64,000 nucleotides of DNA from Luteolibacter yonseiensis (GCF_016595465.1 NZ_JAENIK010000011.1:1240001-1304000), one strand, 5' to 3'. Shown: positions 55,005-64,000, counted from the first letter of the stretch. Notes: generated by a model not told the origin, from the sequence alone. Program-made: numbers and translations.

Positions 55005-55571
55005 ATGAAGCAAACGGCCGATATTTTCGAGCGCCTTCGGAATGGTGAAACCATTCCTTTCGATGACCCCGAATACCACCAACTTCGGGATGCCGCGTTC
55101 GCCACAAAGAAACTGCTCCTGCGGTTGAACCAATCCGCCGATCCAGAGGAAATGCGCTCCTTGCTGAGCCAGATCACAGGCACGGAAATCAACGAAAGCA
55201 GCGCGATCTTTCCTCCTTTCCACATCAATTACGGGAAGCACACGAACATCGGAAAAAACGTCTTCATCAACTTCGACTGCGTTTTTCTGGATCTCGGAGG
55301 GATCACCATTGAGGACCGGGTTTTCATCGCCCCAAAAGTCAGCCTGCTCACCGAAGGGCATCCCGTTTCCCCGGAGGACAGGCACTCGCTCACCGTGGCT
55401 CCCATTCACATCAAGCGAAACGCTTGGATCGGCGCCAATGCCACCATCATGCAGGGCGTGACCATCGGGGAGAACGCCATCGTGGCGGCTGGCGCGGTCG
55501 TCACCAGAAACGTTCCTGACAACACCATTGTGGGCGGAATCCCCGCCAAGATCATCAAAGCCATATCATGA
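55005..55571 (+). CDS. Maltose/galactoside O-acetyltransferase-like protein
   Basis: 188 aa. Left-handed beta-helix hexapeptide acetyltransferase: [39 protein letters not shown], catalytic His in [11 protein letters not shown], and [20 protein letters not shown] then [16 protein letters not shown]. It transfers acetyl from acetyl-CoA to a sugar hydroxyl in the cytoplasm. It is 25 bp after the hydrolase gene and overlaps the next gene by ATGA, so part of an operon. Confidence 0.92.
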   Translation: MKQTADIFERLRNGETIPFDDPEYHQLRDAAFATKKLLLRLNQSADPEEMRSLLSQITGTEINESSAIFPPFHINYGKHTNIGKNVFINFDCVFLDLGGITIEDRVFIAPKVSLLTEGHPVSPEDRHSLTVAPIHIKRNAWIGANATIMQGVTIGENAIVAAGAVVTRNVPDNTIVGGIPAKIIKAIS

Positions 55572-56056
55572 AACATTCCACAATCACCATGCTTTCGGCG
55601 GTGCTCCTGATCGCGGGCGGCGCCTCATCCTGCAAGGGTGAACCTGCGGTTGCCGGTGGGACCACCGCTCAGAGCGAAACAACCCAAGGCGAAAATGCCA
55701 GGAAGGAAAATCGGATGAAAATCACCGTCGGACAAAAGACCTTTACCGCGACACTCGGAGACAATGCAACGGTAACGGCGTTCAAGGCGATGTTGCCGCT
55801 CACGCTGGACATGAGTGACTTCAACAGTAACGAAAAAGTCATCCGCTTGCCGAACAGGCTGCCCACCAATGACTCCAACCCACGGCGCATCGAGGTTGGC
55901 GACTTGATGATCTGGAGTTCCAACAGCCTGGTGCTTTTCTACAGGAGCTTTCCGACCAATTACAGCTACACCAAATTGGGACGCATCGACAACCCCGAAG
56001 GACTTGTCGCTGCTTCCGGGTCGGGAAACGTGACGATCAGTTTTGAACTGGAATAA
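55568..56056 (+). CDS. Cyclophilin-like fold lipoprotein
   Basis: 162 aa. A lipoprotein signal ([10 protein letters not shown]) is followed by a Thr/Glu-rich linker and a cyclophilin-like domain: [55 protein letters not shown] and [13 protein letters not shown]. Stand-alone members of this fold often sit beside hydrolases and AraC regulators in transferred clusters. There is no evidence of prolyl isomerase activity. It is translationally coupled to the acetyltransferase. Confidence 0.82.
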   Translation: MKHSTITMLSAVLLIAGGASSCKGEPAVAGGTTAQSETTQGENARKENRMKITVGQKTFTATLGDNATVTAFKAMLPLTLDMSDFNSNEKVIRLPNRLPTNDSNPRRIEVGDLMIWSSNSLVLFYRSFPTNYSYTKLGRIDNPEGLVAASGSGNVTISFELE

Positions 56057-56163
56057 GCCGTTTGCAATAGCCCGGATACCGACTCCAATAGAACGCCCGG
56101 AGGAGTTTGGAGGTAAGGCTCCTACGACCAAGCAGCTTGCGGATACAGTGCCCCCCCGACCAA

Positions 56164-56388
56164 ATCGAACTGATCGGCAAGCCTTTGTTGATGATGGTCG
56201 GAAGCAAGGCCGACACTTTGTATATGACCGAAGACGCCTTCGGCAAGGCGACCGGCACGAAGGACAAGGAATTCTTCAAGATCGAAGGTGCCTCGCATAT
56301 CGAAACCTACCGGGTTCCCAAATATGTGGACGTGGCGTTAGAAAAGCTGGCCCGTTTTACGCAAGAACCCTTCAATGACTGGCGCTAG
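56164..56388 (+). pseudogene. C-terminal fragment of an alpha/beta hydrolase
   Basis: About 74 residues (IELIGKPLLMMVGSKADTLY through TGTKDKEFFKIEGASHIETY) match the C-terminal third of YcjY-like exported alpha/beta hydrolases, including the acid-loop Asp and catalytic His. The N-terminal two thirds, with signal and nucleophile, are absent. The upstream reading frame is unrelated. This is decay or recombination debris at the edge of the cluster, 105 bp from the tRNA-Ser gene. Confidence 0.7.
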
Positions 56389-56493
56389 TGGATGGGATTT
56401 TGAGTATCACCTCGCAGCAACCGTCATCGCAGATCTAGAGCAACACTGGACAGCCTACAGTCCAATCGATTCTGCTCCTATTCGGGAGCAAAG

Positions 56494-56583
56494 TGGCGGA
56501 ACGGGAGGGATTCGAACCCTCGGTACGGTTACCCGTACGTTCCCTTAGCAAGGGAGTGCTTTCGACCACTCAGCCACCGTTCC
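56494..56583 (-). tRNA. tRNA-Ser (anticodon GCU)
   Basis: 90 nt on the minus strand including the encoded CCA. The acceptor stem is GGAACGG / CCGTTCC, the anticodon loop TTGCTAA gives GCU (reads AGC/AGU), the long variable arm ACGTACGGGTAACCGTACC is typical of class II tRNA-Ser, and the T-arm is GGTTCGAAT. Its 3' end points at the accessory cluster on the left. Confidence 0.95.
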
Positions 56584-56674
56584 GTGTCACAGGTCGAGAG
56601 GTTTGAAACATAGGGAGACGGGCGCGTCAACCTTTGGAAGTGAGAAACCTCTCGGAAAGTGAAAATTCTTTGTA

Positions 56675-58594
56675 TCAGTCTTGTTCGGGCTTCTTCTCCG
56701 AGGTTTCGGGTTCGGAAGAAGGGGCTTCTTCCGATGCCGCCGCGGTCTCTTCAGGAGCTGTCGCTTCCTCGTCGGCAGCCTCGTGTTCCTCTACGGGAGC
56801 GGAGGTTTCCTCAGTCGGTGTGGCAGTTTTGTCCACAGCACCGTCGGCTTCTTCCGAAGGGGCGGAGCCTTCCTCGGATGCGGTGATGTCTTCCGGAGGC
56901 GTGGAGGTGTCTTCCGCTGGTGTGGCGGGCTCTTCCGTGGTTGCTGTGTCGGCTGTGACCGGAGCTTCTTCAGTTCCGGTGGCTGGTGCCGTGGATTCTC
57001 CCGCAGCAGTGGAGGAGTCTTCGGTTTGGGCGACTGGTTGCTGGGTTCCGGCGGTGTCGCTTTCTGAAATGGATTCTTCTGCCACGGTGGTTTCAGCGGA
57101 GCTTTCGAAGGCTTCGGTTTCCGTTGATGCGTCGCTTGTGGCTTCGGTCGCGATTGCCTCCGCACCAGCCTCACCTTCAACCTTGGCCTTCTTTTTCTTT
57201 TTCTTCTTCTTGGCCTTTTTCCCTTCGCCTCCGGCTTCCGGAGCTGGGGCGGCTTCACGAGCTTCCTGCACGACGAGCGTATCATCGGTGTAGAGAAGGA
57301 TGTGGCCTTGGTGGAGGAGCCAGAAGAGATCCGCGGCGTAGTCGGCGGGTGGGGCGGTGCTGCCTTCGGGGAGCACTGCTTTCCACAGGCCTTCGAGCTT
57401 GGCAGGACCATTTTCACGAATCCACGCGACCATGATGCCCGGGCGTTCGGCGAGAACCGCGTTCGCTGGCAGCGGATGCGGACGGGCGGGGCCGGTGTGG
57501 AGCTTGCCTTGGCGTTTGAAGACGGGAAGGTGTTCGGCCTCAACCGCGCGGCAGACGGCGGGGATGAGGATCGCCGGATGCTTGCGGGCATGGGTGCCCG
57601 CGATTTTCAGCGAGGTGAGCAGGGAAGGGGAGAGGTTTTTCGCCGGGATGGCCCCGGAGACATCCGCGAGGCGGGTTTCCTCATAGGCTTTGTCGAAACA
57701 ACGCTCCGCCACGGCGCGTTCGGCGGCGGCACGGTCGTCGATCCACGCGTCGTCCCCCTCGCCCTTGATGCGCCAGCGGGTCTTCTTTTTCATGGTCTCC
57801 AGCCAGGCGTTCACGGCTTCCTCTCCGCGCTCGGTACGTACCTTCGCCGCATAGAGTTCGAACGGCATTCTTGCGAAGCGCTCGCGGTGGAGGCGGCGGA
57901 GATTCGTCTGGTAGGAGTGGAAGTTCACGGGGCCCAGCCATTCTCCGGAGATGCCGCAGCGGGCGATGGCCTGGAAGTTTCCAGTCGGAGGATCGACCTC
58001 GATGGTTTCTTCCTCGATGAGTTCGTTACGCAGTTCCGAGTTCCAGAGGTGGCGGATGGCTTCCTCACGGGTGAGGAATACGGATTCCTCAAGCTTGCCA
58101 CGCAGGAGCGGGGCGTGCGGTGCGGGAGCTTCGAAAATGGCGCGGACGCGGGATTTTTCCGCAAGCAGGATTTTCGCAACATCGAAAAGCGGATAGACGC
58201 GGGCGACCTGGTGGACTTCCTTGCCGATGAGGTGGACGGCCTGCGCGTCCGGAGACACCGTCACGCGCACACCCTCCGCAGGCGGCGCTTCCTGATTCTG
58301 GGGTGGACCATTCCTGCGATCCTCGTAGCTGCCACGGCCATCGCGGCTCTGGAACGGGCGGCGTTCCCTGCCTTCGCGCGAGCCTGCGCCACGTGGTCCG
58401 CGATCACGATCATCACGACGCGGCGGCCGTTCGTCACCGCCGGAAAATTCCTTGGGTTTGCGAGTCTCGGTCTTGTCGTCTGCGGCGCGCGCCCACGCGG
58501 GTCCGAGGGCAAAGCTGGACAGGAGGCTGCTCAATGGATCGGTATCGGAATCGCTCACAGCGCGGAGTCTAGAGACAGTTTTCGGAAATGACAA
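56675..58594 (-). CDS. Basic/acidic low-complexity protein of unknown function
   Basis: 639 aa. The N-terminal 100 residues are Arg/Asp/Gly-rich (RPPRRDDRDRGPRG, RDGRGSYEDRRNG), as in RNA-binding disordered regions. A folded core at about 105-460 contains VRVTVSPDAQAVHLIGKEVH, EEAIRHLWNSELRNELIEEE and HARKHPAILIPAVCRAVEAE. A Lys tract KKAKKKKKKKKAK comes near 470, and the last 150 residues are Glu/Thr/Ala/Ser-rich. I recall a similar core in other Verrucomicrobiota proteins, but no function. It is possibly RNA- or nucleoid-associated. Confidence 0.75.
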   Translation of the reverse strand: MSFPKTVSRLRAVSDSDTDPLSSLLSSFALGPAWARAADDKTETRKPKEFSGGDERPPRRDDRDRGPRGAGSREGRERRPFQSRDGRGSYEDRRNGPPQNQEAPPAEGVRVTVSPDAQAVHLIGKEVHQVARVYPLFDVAKILLAEKSRVRAIFEAPAPHAPLLRGKLEESVFLTREEAIRHLWNSELRNELIEEETIEVDPPTGNFQAIARCGISGEWLGPVNFHSYQTNLRRLHRERFARMPFELYAAKVRTERGEEAVNAWLETMKKKTRWRIKGEGDDAWIDDRAAAERAVAERCFDKAYEETRLADVSGAIPAKNLSPSLLTSLKIAGTHARKHPAILIPAVCRAVEAEHLPVFKRQGKLHTGPARPHPLPANAVLAERPGIMVAWIRENGPAKLEGLWKAVLPEGSTAPPADYAADLFWLLHQGHILLYTDDTLVVQEAREAAPAPEAGGEGKKAKKKKKKKKAKVEGEAGAEAIATEATSDASTETEAFESSAETTVAEESISESDTAGTQQPVAQTEDSSTAAGESTAPATGTEEAPVTADTATTEEPATPAEDTSTPPEDITASEEGSAPSEEADGAVDKTATPTEETSAPVEEHEAADEEATAPEETAAASEEAPSSEPETSEKKPEQD

Positions 58595-58769
58595 ACTCCG
58601 CTTACAGCAAATTTCGATTGATTTTCAGTTGGGAAAAACCGTGCGATCCGCTATCTTGTCTGAATGAGAGGCGCGGACACCATGCCAGGGTTCATCCGAC
58701 GCACCGGAAGTATTTGGAAACGGCGATCCACCGCCTTCAAGGTGGCGATGATGGCGGGGGAGCCTGGCG

Positions 58770-60092
58770 TCAGGGCTGCTTCAGCAGATGCAGGATTCTT
58801 ACCGTCGCGCCTTGGTGGCGGGTGAGGAGCTTCTCCGCGGCTTGGGTCATGTCTTTTGCTTTAGCGGGATCAAGTGCCGCGGAAATGGACTCCGCGAGTT
58901 CTTCCGAATCTTGGACGCAGATGCAGCCGCCTGTGGAGATGAGGTGGCTGGCGAGAGGCTGGAAGTTTTCCATGTGCGGACCGAAAATGACCGGAATGTG
59001 GGCCAGAATGGCTTCGGCGGGATTTTGTCCACCGATGGAGAGGAAACTTTTTCCGATGACAACGGCATCGGCATGGGCGGTCCAATCGCGGAGTTCTCCA
59101 GTGGTATCGATGACGAGGCAGGCGTTGTCGGGAAAGCCGCTTCCTACTTCCGACTCCGGAACACCGCCTGATGTCGGGAGGTGGTTTGGAGGAAGGGTCG
59201 AGCGGAGGACGATGTGGAATCCGGCTCGTTCGAGGTCCGCCGTCACCTCCGCCCGACGCTCGGCATGGCGTGGGACGAGGACGGGGAGGGCTCGGATATC
59301 CGCCTCGCGGATGGCGGAGGCGATGAGCGAGTCCTCACCGGGGTGGGTGCTTGCCGCGAGAACGACAGAACGGTTTTTTCCGAAGGAATCGAGGATGTGC
59401 TGGAACTCAGGGCGGCGTGCCGGCCGTGATCCGCTGCCGGGATCGAATTTCAGGCTGCCGGTGCGGTGGATGTTTTCGGGAGCGAGGCCCAGGGTTTGCC
59501 AGATGGCGGCGTCTTCCGATTGCTGGGTGGCGACGGTGTCCAGCAGACTGTAGGTGGGTCTCAGCCACGCGGCGAATTTCGAGAACCGGCGTGCGGAGCG
59601 GGGCGACATGCGGGCATTCACCAACCGCACTGGAATTCCCCGTTTCTTACATTCTTGCAGCAGGTGCGGCCAGACTTCTCCCTCCACCAGAACGATCTGG
59701 GATGGCTCGAAGCGGTTCAGGTAGGAGCGCACCATCCAACGGAAATCCAGCGGCGAGTAGGTGACGCGGAGGCCCGGGATGTCCGCCCCGGTGGCCACGG
59801 CGTGTCCGGTGGCGGTGCCGGTGGCGAGGACGAAGCGGCGGTCGGGTTCCGCCAGCAGCCACTCGCGGATGAGCTTCAGAGCGAGCAGGGACTCGCCCAC
59901 GCTGACCGCGTGGAAATGCACCGTGCCGCAGGGTTCTTCCTCAAGCGGGGTGGTGTAAACCGCCGCACGCTCGCCCAGGCGCGTGCCGAAGCCGCCGCGC
60001 CGCAGCATCTTCACCACCCAGCCGGGAAACGCGGCGAGGAACAGCAGCGGCAGGATGAGCCGGTAGAGGGTGAGGGCGAAAAGCTGGCGCAT
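58770..60092 (-). CDS. waaA: 3-deoxy-D-manno-octulosonic acid transferase WaaA
   Basis: 440 aa. A membrane-anchored GT30 enzyme that adds Kdo to the lipid A precursor. An N-terminal hydrophobic helix (LILPLLFLAAFPGW) is followed by HAVSVGE with the catalytic Glu, VEGEVWPHLL, RLVNARMSPRSAR, AASTHPGE and GGQNPAEAIL. Presence of WaaA indicates a lipid A-Kdo type outer membrane. Confidence 0.95.
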   Translation of the reverse strand: MRQLFALTLYRLILPLLFLAAFPGWVVKMLRRGGFGTRLGERAAVYTTPLEEEPCGTVHFHAVSVGESLLALKLIREWLLAEPDRRFVLATGTATGHAVATGADIPGLRVTYSPLDFRWMVRSYLNRFEPSQIVLVEGEVWPHLLQECKKRGIPVRLVNARMSPRSARRFSKFAAWLRPTYSLLDTVATQQSEDAAIWQTLGLAPENIHRTGSLKFDPGSGSRPARRPEFQHILDSFGKNRSVVLAASTHPGEDSLIASAIREADIRALPVLVPRHAERRAEVTADLERAGFHIVLRSTLPPNHLPTSGGVPESEVGSGFPDNACLVIDTTGELRDWTAHADAVVIGKSFLSIGGQNPAEAILAHIPVIFGPHMENFQPLASHLISTGGCICVQDSEELAESISAALDPAKAKDMTQAAEKLLTRHQGATVRILHLLKQP

Positions 60093-60174
60093 GGATGGAG
60101 TGCCGGGTGATCAGTGAAGGAGATCGGTTTTTATCGGAGTCATTCCGGACAAGGTATTTGAAGCGGGTTGCGAT

Positions 60175-62361
60175 TCACTCCGGCTCTCCCTCGGGGAAAA
60201 TCTCCGCGATGGAGGACTCCTCTTTTTCATCCATCCAACGTTCCAGCGCGGCTTGCAGCGGGGCGAGGACTTCCGGGCGGCTGGTTGCGATGTCGGTTTC
60301 TCCATAGGGATCACGCTTCATCTGGAAAAGGGCGAAGTGGCGGGTGCCTTGGGCGGTGGGGGTGCAGACGATCTTCCAGTAGCGGGTCTTGAGGCAGCGT
60401 TGTTTGGCGGCGACGAGCGGTGCGATGTATTCCGGTTTTACGACGAATTGATAGTTGTAGCCGGGGTCGATGAAGGTGAGTTCGTCCATGGGCGGGAGTT
60501 TGGGGCGTTCCACACCGGGCACGGTGAACTGGATGAACGGGAAACCGGTCTCGCCGTAGAACGGGCGGTGGACGGGCGTTTCGGTCTGGCGGATCCAGTT
60601 GGCGAAGCTTTTTCCCTGCCAGCTCGGAGCCGCGGGCTGGTCGAGGAAATCGGCCAGCGTGGGGATGACGTCGATGAGGCGCACCGTTTCCGAAATCACC
60701 TGGGGCTTCGCTCCGGGGACATGGACGATCATGGGAACGTGGTTGGCCTGGAGGCCGCCATTGAAGGTCAGGCCGTGGCCGAGAGTAACTCCGGGTTCGT
60801 ATTGGTCGTCGCCATGGTCCGAGGTGACGATGACGATGGTGTTGTCTTCGAGCCCGTTCGCTTTGAGAGAGTTGAGTATTTTTGCGACGCAATCGTCGAA
60901 CTGGCGGGTGCAGCCGTCGTAGAGCGCCCGGATCTGTTTCATCTCCTTCGGCGGCAGGGCCTTCCACTTGGATTCGAGGTCGGTTCCGCCGATGAAGGAG
61001 TCGATGTCGAAGGCCACGCCGTTGCGGTTGGGACCCTGGTAATCCGGATCGGAAAACATGCTGCGGTAGGGTTCCGGACTGCGGTAGGGGAGGTGGTTGC
61101 AGGAGTAGAAGACGTGCCAGAAAAAGGGTTTTTGCTCGCGCGCGACGGTGGAGAGGCGTTTTTCAACACGATCGGTCACAACCTCCGGGGTGACGAACTG
61201 GGCGAAGGCCTGGAGTTGGGGGAAAATCCTGTAGCCGAGCGCGTTGTCGAAGTAGAGCGGGACGACAAAGTGCGCCATCACGACGGCCTGGCTCATGTAG
61301 ATCTTGAAATTGTCGAAGGTGGAAACGGAAAGGTGCTCCATCCCGAGGGGAACCACTTCGTAGTAGCCCGCGCACCAGTCGCCGATGGCGGCGGTGTCGT
61401 AGCCGCGCCTGCCCAGCAGCAGGGGCAGGGTCTCGATGCGTTTGTTCGCCTGCGCGACCGTCTCACGGTTCGGATACATCTGGCGGATGCCATGGCTCTG
61501 CGGATACTGCGAGGACATGAGCTGTGTGCCGGACTCCATGGTGGAGGCGATGCCGGTGTAGCAGTTTTCAAAACGCGTCGAGCGTGCGGCGAGTGCGTCA
61601 ATGGTGGGGGAGACTCCGGCTTTCGCCAGACCGTCGTTGCGGGCGGGGACGTAGCCGGAGGCGCCGATCGCGTCACCACGGAGGGAATCCGAGCCGATGA
61701 TGATGACATTCATCGGACGCCCGTTGGCGGTGGTTTTCGGGGCCGGTCCGCCCGAGGTCCTCAAGTAACCGAATGCGGCGGTCAGAATGAGGGCGGTGCA
61801 GGCCGCCGCAGCGGCGATTTTGCCAAGCCGACCGCGAAGGCGGATCTGCCAGATGAGGACATACAGGAGAATCGCGCAAGGAAGCAGCGTGAACAGCACG
61901 AACAGGCTGCCGGGTTTCACCGCCGCCGGGATGAGATTGAGAATCTGGTAATACCATTGGCCGAACTCCGCCTCACTGAGGAAATAAGGCCGGGTGTCCA
62001 CCAGGCGGAGAGTGAAATATCCGTGGAGCAGGGTGGTGAGGGCGATGGCCCGCAGTACGACGGCACTCCGCGAACGGTATTTCGAGCGTCCCGTCCATAG
62101 CGAGACGAACGGCTGGAGGACGAAAGCGGCGGCCGCGGCGAGCACGCCGTAGGCGATGAGCATCTGCGCGTTCTGTTGCACGAGAAAGCCCATGTATTGG
62201 TCCTTCGCGAGGGCGCTGAACTTGTTTTCCATCTCTCCCGACGAATGGGTGAGCCGCCACAGCGAGACCGCGTATTGGAAGGCGAGGAAAATGGAAGCAC
62301 CACCGAGGACGGGAAGAAACCCTGCGGCGGGGGATGGAGGCTTGGAGGTGGAAGGGTGCAA
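60175..62361 (-). CDS. Membrane-anchored sulfatase/alkaline-phosphatase-fold hydrolase
   Basis: 728 aa. Five or so transmembrane helices lie in the first 205 residues, then a periplasmic sulfatase-superfamily domain (IIIGSDSLRGDAIGASGY metal site; IVTSDHGDDQYEPG; HGLTFNGG). The position where sulfatases carry the formylglycine motif C/S-x-P-x-R instead reads ASTMESGTQLMSS, so it is unlikely to be a classical sulfatase. It may use Thr or Ser, as in LtaS-like or phosphoethanolamine-transferase enzymes. Its closeness to waaA suggests envelope glycolipid modification. Confidence 0.82.
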   Translation of the reverse strand: MHPSTSKPPSPAAGFLPVLGGASIFLAFQYAVSLWRLTHSSGEMENKFSALAKDQYMGFLVQQNAQMLIAYGVLAAAAAFVLQPFVSLWTGRSKYRSRSAVVLRAIALTTLLHGYFTLRLVDTRPYFLSEAEFGQWYYQILNLIPAAVKPGSLFVLFTLLPCAILLYVLIWQIRLRGRLGKIAAAAACTALILTAAFGYLRTSGGPAPKTTANGRPMNVIIIGSDSLRGDAIGASGYVPARNDGLAKAGVSPTIDALAARSTRFENCYTGIASTMESGTQLMSSQYPQSHGIRQMYPNRETVAQANKRIETLPLLLGRRGYDTAAIGDWCAGYYEVVPLGMEHLSVSTFDNFKIYMSQAVVMAHFVVPLYFDNALGYRIFPQLQAFAQFVTPEVVTDRVEKRLSTVAREQKPFFWHVFYSCNHLPYRSPEPYRSMFSDPDYQGPNRNGVAFDIDSFIGGTDLESKWKALPPKEMKQIRALYDGCTRQFDDCVAKILNSLKANGLEDNTIVIVTSDHGDDQYEPGVTLGHGLTFNGGLQANHVPMIVHVPGAKPQVISETVRLIDVIPTLADFLDQPAAPSWQGKSFANWIRQTETPVHRPFYGETGFPFIQFTVPGVERPKLPPMDELTFIDPGYNYQFVVKPEYIAPLVAAKQRCLKTRYWKIVCTPTAQGTRHFALFQMKRDPYGETDIATSRPEVLAPLQAALERWMDEKEESSIAEIFPEGEPE

Positions 62362-62392
62362 GCAGGGAGACTTGCCGCATCCCCGGAAAACA

Positions 62393-63505
62393 TCAAGAGC
62401 CGGAATCGGGAGCGGTGACGAACATCCAACGGGGTGCGACCAGCTTTTCGATCATCACGCCACGGCGGGACTGGATGCCCGGGGGAACGTTCAAGCGCAG
62501 GATGACGGAAGTTCGCTGGCCCCGGTTGGCCACGAGAAGCTTGTGGATTTGTTTTTCAAGCTCCGAGTTTTTTTTCACATAGCCGTAGAGGGTTTCCTCG
62601 CTGTCGCGGGAGGTCAGCCGGAAGCAGCTCCATTGCTCGGAATCGGCGAACTCGTGGCTGAAAAAGGTATCCTGCTCGACGTAAACGCGGAAATCGTAGG
62701 GAGAGCCGGTGGGACGCCCGGCGGCGAACTTGTCCCACGGCATGGGCTGGTAACACACGAAGGTCTCCCAGTCGATCTTCGGTTCGCTGTTTTCGAGGAC
62801 CTCCACGATCACATTGCGTTTGGTGCCGTCCATCAGTTGGGCTCCCAAAAGCCAGAAATTGCCACGATTGTCCAAGGTGAGCGCCCTGAGGGAGATGGTT
62901 TGTTTGTAGTGGGGGCCCGACACCGGTTTGTCCGCGTAATAAGACTCCATCAATGGTCGGACCCGCTCCGGCTGGCGGCAGATTCCGGCCAGGCCTTCCA
63001 CGCTTGTCTCACTGAAAAACTTCCGGGTCACGGCTTCGATGCGTTCGATGAGCTGACCTGCCTCCCGGTCCTGTTCTTCTTCGTTACCAATGGCGGCCTG
63101 CGTTTCCTGTTTGGTCTCACGCACCTTGACCTCGGCCTCCTTCACGCCCACGAGCGACCACGTGATCCCTCCGGTGAGAACGAGCCCGATGAGGACGAAC
63201 CAGCCCCACGGAATGTTCCGCTGCTGGGCGGCCTCCTGTCCCCATGCTTGTTCGAGGAAGTCCGGATCGGTTTTTTCCGCCTCGATGAGCTGCTCGATGC
63301 CCGGCTGGTGCGAGCGGATTTCGTAGTCTTCCTGGACCGGGACATCCAGCCGGTGGCTGGCCTGCTTGATCTCGGAGGGGGTGGGCAGGCGAACGGGCTT
63401 GGCGATGTCCGAGGACTCGTCATTTTCCAATCGGATCACCGGAACCTCGAGTTCCTTGCTCTCGTCGATCATCCTCAGCTCGATTTTTTTCTCCTCGCGC
63501 GCCAT
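62393..63505 (-). CDS. Single-pass membrane protein of unknown function
   Basis: 370 aa from ATG 63505 (MAREEKKIELRMIDE); longer frames read into the divergent gene. The cytoplasmic N-terminus is acidic and charged (about 105 residues). One transmembrane helix follows (WGWFVLIGLVLTGGITWSLV), then a short helical KVRETKQETQAAIGNEEEQ stretch, and a 250-residue external domain with ETFVCYQPMPWDKFAAGRP and DSEQWSCFRLTSRDSEETLY. No family recognised. It is divergent, with an 80-bp gap, from the glycolipid synthase-like gene. Confidence 0.7.
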   Translation of the reverse strand: MAREEKKIELRMIDESKELEVPVIRLENDESSDIAKPVRLPTPSEIKQASHRLDVPVQEDYEIRSHQPGIEQLIEAEKTDPDFLEQAWGQEAAQQRNIPWGWFVLIGLVLTGGITWSLVGVKEAEVKVRETKQETQAAIGNEEEQDREAGQLIERIEAVTRKFFSETSVEGLAGICRQPERVRPLMESYYADKPVSGPHYKQTISLRALTLDNRGNFWLLGAQLMDGTKRNVIVEVLENSEPKIDWETFVCYQPMPWDKFAAGRPTGSPYDFRVYVEQDTFFSHEFADSEQWSCFRLTSRDSEETLYGYVKKNSELEKQIHKLLVANRGQRTSVILRLNVPPGIQSRRGVMIEKLVAPRWMFVTAPDSGS

Positions 63506-63584
63506 AACGCCTGAGACAAAAGCCATAAATCGCCATCGACGCAACGAAGGACTCACTCTAAATCTGCGCCGCACAGAAACCACC

Positions 63585-64000
63585 ATGGCCGCCGCACCGC
63601 GCATCCTCATTGTCACCGCCGCCTTCGGGGAAGGGCACAACAGTGCCGCGAGGAATCTCGCGGTCGCGCTGACCGCCGCCGGCGCCGTCACCCAGGTGAG
63701 CGATCCTTGTCTGCTCGGTGTCCCCCGGATCACCGGCATCGTCAACAGCGGCTACCGCTACGTCACCACCCATTTTCCCAATATTTGGGCGAAAATCTAC
63801 CGCTCCACCGACAACTGTGATTTCAACAAACAGCGCTCGCCCGTCATGCGGCGGGTGGAGGACGCGCTGGAAAACCTCGTCACCGGCTTCCAACCGGACG
63901 CCGTGGTGAGCACCTACCCGCTCTATCCCTATTTCATGACGCGGATCTCCGCCGCATCAGGGAAAAACACGCCGGTCTTCATTGTTGTCACCGACTCCAT
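63585..64000 (+). CDS. MGDG synthase/diacylglycerol glycosyltransferase-like protein, 3' partial
   Basis: Starts at ATG 63585 and runs off the right edge (138 residues visible). The N-terminal domain matches the MGDG synthase/MurG-like GT28 group: RILIVTAAFGEGHNSAARNL (glycine-rich acceptor site), DPCLLGVPRITGIVNSGYRY, YRSTDNCDFN, and FQPDAVVSTYPLYPYFM with FIVVTDS. It probably glycosylates diacylglycerol at the inner membrane. The sugar-donor domain lies outside the window. Confidence 0.85.
   Translation, partial: MAAAPRILIVTAAFGEGHNSAARNLAVALTAAGAVTQVSDPCLLGVPRITGIVNSGYRYVTTHFPNIWAKIYRSTDNCDFNKQRSPVMRRVEDALENLVTGFQPDAVVSTYPLYPYFMTRISAASGKNTPVFIVVTDS

Noticed and set aside
56494..56583. Integrase or duplicated att site linked to tRNA-Ser
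   Set aside because: No integrase gene and no second copy of the tRNA 3' end was recognised in the window, so an integrated island was not annotated as such.
58681..58827. Short rightward ORF starting MPGFIRRTGS
   Set aside because: It overlaps the conserved 3' end of waaA antisense and has no initiation signal or recognisable features.
60253..62100. 615-aa open frame opposite the sulfatase-fold gene
   Set aside because: Shadow frame; no domain, and the opposite strand has membrane helices and conserved metal motifs.

Overview
The window looks like a chromosomal segment of a Verrucomicrobiota bacterium, probably a Luteolibacter-like member of the Verrucomicrobiaceae. The evidence is high GC, a giant PVC-type CxxCH heme protein fused to a ThuA-like domain, secreted proteins with NLGQLK repeats, Tat-exported Gfo/Idh/MocA and TIM-barrel proteins, and a Ser/Thr kinase clustered with an ECF sigma factor. 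WaaA and lipoproteins indicate a Gram-negative envelope. The genus is inference from recall, not from a search.

Layout. 1-6.5 kb: a degenerate-repeat protein running off the left edge and two large secreted repeat proteins (Ig/FnIII/VWA, and a YadA-head-like protein). 7.3-12.9 kb: a signalling cluster (Ser/Thr kinase fused to a Wzz-like membrane part, a PH-like membrane protein, an ankyrin protein, an ECF sigma factor). 13-20.9 kb: rlmN, an SRPBCC membrane protein, a cobalamin-dependent methionine synthase (metH) split in two, and a periplasmic thioredoxin. 20.9-28.5 kb: a VTT protein, an HMA-MauE/DoxX fusion, UxaA-type altronate dehydratase and the 1419-aa PVC dehydrogenase/cytochrome. 28.5-39.3 kb: repeats, an AraC regulator with a divergent cupin, a MocR regulator, a Fic protein, a YheT hydrolase, a histidine-box hydroxylase, a CoaC-type flavoprotein, a divergent ogt / Ada-AlkA DNA-alkylation repair pair, DUF2200 and a decayed toxin-antitoxin pair. 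39.5-52 kb: sugar oxidoreductase and isomerase genes, rpsN-fmdB-CNNM/CBS genes, an orphan PotA-type ATPase, an NlpC/P60 lipoprotein, CorA, and a GT4-GH130 operon. 52-56.5 kb: an accessory cluster (AraC, alpha/beta hydrolase, acetyltransferase, cyclophilin-like lipoprotein, hydrolase fragment) that ends at tRNA-Ser(GCU). 56.6-64 kb: a low-complexity basic/acidic protein, waaA, a membrane sulfatase-fold protein, an unknown membrane protein, and the start of a diacylglycerol-glycosyltransferase-like gene.

The most notable observation is that metH is divided exactly at the linker between its homocysteine and folate domains by a small element carrying a GxxExxY-family (PD-(D/E)XK-like) gene. The element is bordered by inverted copies of a purine-rich repeat. 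At least four further copies of that repeat, without the gene, are scattered between genes in the window. This suggests a mobile or formerly mobile repeat family whose insertion may have produced a two-subunit methionine synthase.

Other structure not explained by the genes includes a pair of REP-like units with covarying hairpins, a 19-bp inverted repeat in the ogt/ada promoter, a 24-bp palindrome between metH and its divergent neighbour, a G10 tract inside metH, and a truncated toxin beside an intact antitoxin.
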